A stretch of DNA of 64,000 nt. Source: Phaeosaccion multiseriatum (taxonomy: Eukaryota; Ochrophyta, other classes). A model generated the notes under the pieces. It was given only the letters and a program-made list of their open reading frames with translations. It searched no databases and was not told the DNA's origin. Positions 62,901 through 64,000 of the stretch are shown piece by piece; within the stretch, counting starts at the first letter, position 1, and every line of letters starts with the position of its first letter. The translations under genes and the position numbers were made by a program. The stretch is from the NCBI GenBank assembly GCA_965112735.1, contig OZ218965.1, positions 1,302,001 through 1,366,000 of the forward strand. Reading direction: 5' to 3'.

Positions 62901-63690
62901 TTAAGAGAGAGAAGGAGGGAGAGATAGTGAGAGAGATAGAAAGAGGGAGAGAGGGGGGGGGGGAGGGAGGAAGGGGGGGAGAGAGAGAGTGAGAGGGGGA
63001 GAGAGAGGAAGGCAGAAGGAGAGAATGGGGGGGGGGGGGGGTTGAGAGAGTAAGAACATCAGACCCGACCCGAGAAGGGCCAGGGCCAGACCAGAGGGAG
63101 AAGGAACAAAGCACGAGTGGTGAGATGTGTGATGTGCAGCAGAACAACCGCAACACAACCGCACAACAGCAGCAAAAGAAGGAGGAGTGAGGAAGGGAGA
63201 TTTGTTACCATCACCTTCATCCGTCCGAAACCGATTCTTCTCGGCTCTGGGCCGGGCATGAAGCAAGCAGGAAGAAGGGCTCCATCTGTTTACTTACACC
63301 CCTAGACTGCCATCCATCTACACCTATCGATTGCCATCCTCCACCGTAACCTCCCATCATCCTCTCTGATGAGACTTGCCTGAAGTGTGCGTCCGCTTTT
63401 CGCCTGAGGGCCTGCCCTCTCCGCTCTTGTGCAAGCCGTCGCCAGGCTGTGACAAAGGCGCTAAGCATGCGGAACGACAGCGCGTGCACAGAGCAAGACG
63501 ACAGAGTAGACACAGCTTCTGAAACGCCATAGCCACCACAGCCAGAGCCGTCGGATTCGGAGGGGTGGGTGCCACCTGGTGAGGTGGGTGATGATGATAC
63601 AGCGGTTGGTGATACAGCGTCGGCGGTCCCACACCACAGCGAGCGCGCCACGGAGGGAGAGGGGGAGAAGGAGGAAGAGGCGAGCGACAC
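59249..63690 (-). CDS. Sfi1-like centrin-binding repeat protein (5' end unresolved)
   Basis: Exons (minus): about 63690-63380, 62581-62141, 61981-61829, 61579-61165, 60557-60253, 59770-59714, 59321-59249; all phases agree. The sequence is a series of Arg/Trp-rich helical units of the Sfi1 type (hydrophobics plus a terminal W): LSAFVTAWRRLAQERR, CRCWRRWAECCRRG, HALLLAQQWGRARLL joined by splicing to KRAFPRWRLRACERG, LLRAVLVEWGTRAAELQRL, RVLRAWSRTAVA, LSASLRRWSKAAHR, RRAFSASVFCSWRGA. Sfi1 proteins bind centrin along one long helix at centrosomes, basal bodies or spindle poles. Two introns start with GC (AG|GCAAGT at 63379 and 60252). Exon 62581-62141 includes a CTC-rich part that may be a separate intron. 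Both dispersed motifs occur in frame (AVSPTA, SAGDTA, QLVIQ; GDGSGWE twice). The gene may begin beyond the window. Confidence 0.68.
59844..59910. repeat. (TA)n tract in Sfi1-like intron 5
   Basis: About 65 bases of AT alternation with one TTTA break, followed by a CA-rich tract (59930-59965). Confidence 0.95.
60845..61150 (+). repeat. (CTC)n array in Sfi1-like intron 4
   Basis: CTC units with a 36-60 bp super-repeat, cctgccgctgcttctgctcct, present three times at 61040-61145. The GAG-rich complement would read as a Glu/Gln-rich open frame but sits between two well-defined exons. Confidence 0.85.
61583..61662 (+). repeat. 12-bp minisatellite (ACGTTAAGAGTA)
   Basis: Five to six units of acgttaagagt with aagggt variants in Sfi1-like intron 3, starting one unit from the exon's acceptor. 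The sequence ttacgtaacg precedes it. Confidence 0.88.
62585..63050 (+). repeat. GAGAGGGA / GAGA-rich tract in Sfi1-like intron 1
   Basis: Purine tract with two ~180-bp near-duplicate blocks (62640-62810 and 62825-63010), each ending in a G-run and agggaggaagg. On the coding strand it forms the pyrimidine tract of the first intron. Confidence 0.88.
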
Positions 63691-64000
63691 AGAGGAAGAG
63701 AGGGAGGGGGAGGGGGAGGGGGAGGGGGAGGGGGAGGGGGAGGGAGGGGCGAGGAGAAGGAGCAGCCATGGCCTCTGCTGAAGAAGCGCCGCTTGCCGAT
63801 GGGTAGCCTGGGTGAAGACCGCCTGTGGGGTATGGGGTATGGGTGTATGGAGATTGAGGTAAAGGGTATGGGGTATGGGGTATGGGGTATAGTGTATGGG
63901 GGGGGGGGGTTGGGTCCCAGAAACGCCATGGTAAGTAAGATTACTTAAGGGTACGTGGATGTACCATACGCTGCCATCTGCCCCCCATCCCGCCGCTCCA
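63691..64000. other. Right edge: GGGGGA and GGTATGG repeats
   Basis: GGAGGGGGA units (63700-63750), then ggtatgg/ggtgtatgg heptamers (63825-63905). No gene is certain. The first exon or promoter of the Sfi1-like gene may be here or beyond the window. Confidence 0.5.

Overview
The window is nuclear DNA from a GC-rich, intron-rich unicellular eukaryote. Every multi-exon gene resolves into GT-AG introns that keep frame, with two GC-AG exceptions. The combination of long PPR-SMR proteins (organelle RNA factors), an FNIP-repeat protein and very long microsatellites fits an alga of the stramenopile or haptophyte type. That placement is an inference; nothing in the window is a direct species marker.

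Layout, left to right. (1) 241-2789, minus: mitochondrial ribosomal protein uL4, 3' end cut by the window edge, divergent from (2) 3075-5680, plus: L-2-hydroxyglutarate dehydrogenase, five exons. (3) 6380-16800: two tandem PPR-SMR genes (7080-10472 and 12391-15243), each followed by a CACT array and a shared 0.5-kb block. A third copy of the unit lies inverted at 30532-34250 with a shortened, 5'-damaged gene (30532-32304). (4) 16994-29613, plus: a 14-exon gene for a 1,924-residue EF-hand/coiled-coil protein, its introns filled with arrays, including a 0.54-kb TCAGGG telomere-like array. (5) 34854-41703, plus: a 12-exon CRAL-TRIO + PH domain protein. (6) 42520-44748, plus: an intronless FNIP-repeat protein. 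(7) 45856-54993, minus: a 14-exon, membrane-anchored DUF885 peptidase-like protein with a 19-nt microexon and a 2.2-kb intron that is mostly GACA repeat. (8) 55273-58698, plus: a REEP/TB2-DP1/HVA22 protein with a long disordered tail. (9) 59249 to about 63690, minus: an Sfi1-like centrin-binding repeat protein, 5' end unresolved.

There is no operon or single pathway here. Three genes concern organelles (uL4m, the PPR-SMR family, probably L2HGDH), two concern membranes and lipids (REEP, CRAL-TRIO-PH), and two suggest Ca2+/centrin biology (EF-hand protein, Sfi1-like protein).

The most unusual content is repeats that do not respect gene boundaries. A short motif, CAGTTGGTGATACAGCAG, occurs more than 20 times on both strands, in introns, intergenic DNA and inside exons of at least four genes, read in several frames. 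A second motif, GGATGGCAGTGGATGG, behaves similarly and favours introns. With the PPR code variation, the telomere-like arrays, a TIR element and a long foldback element, these are the main leads.
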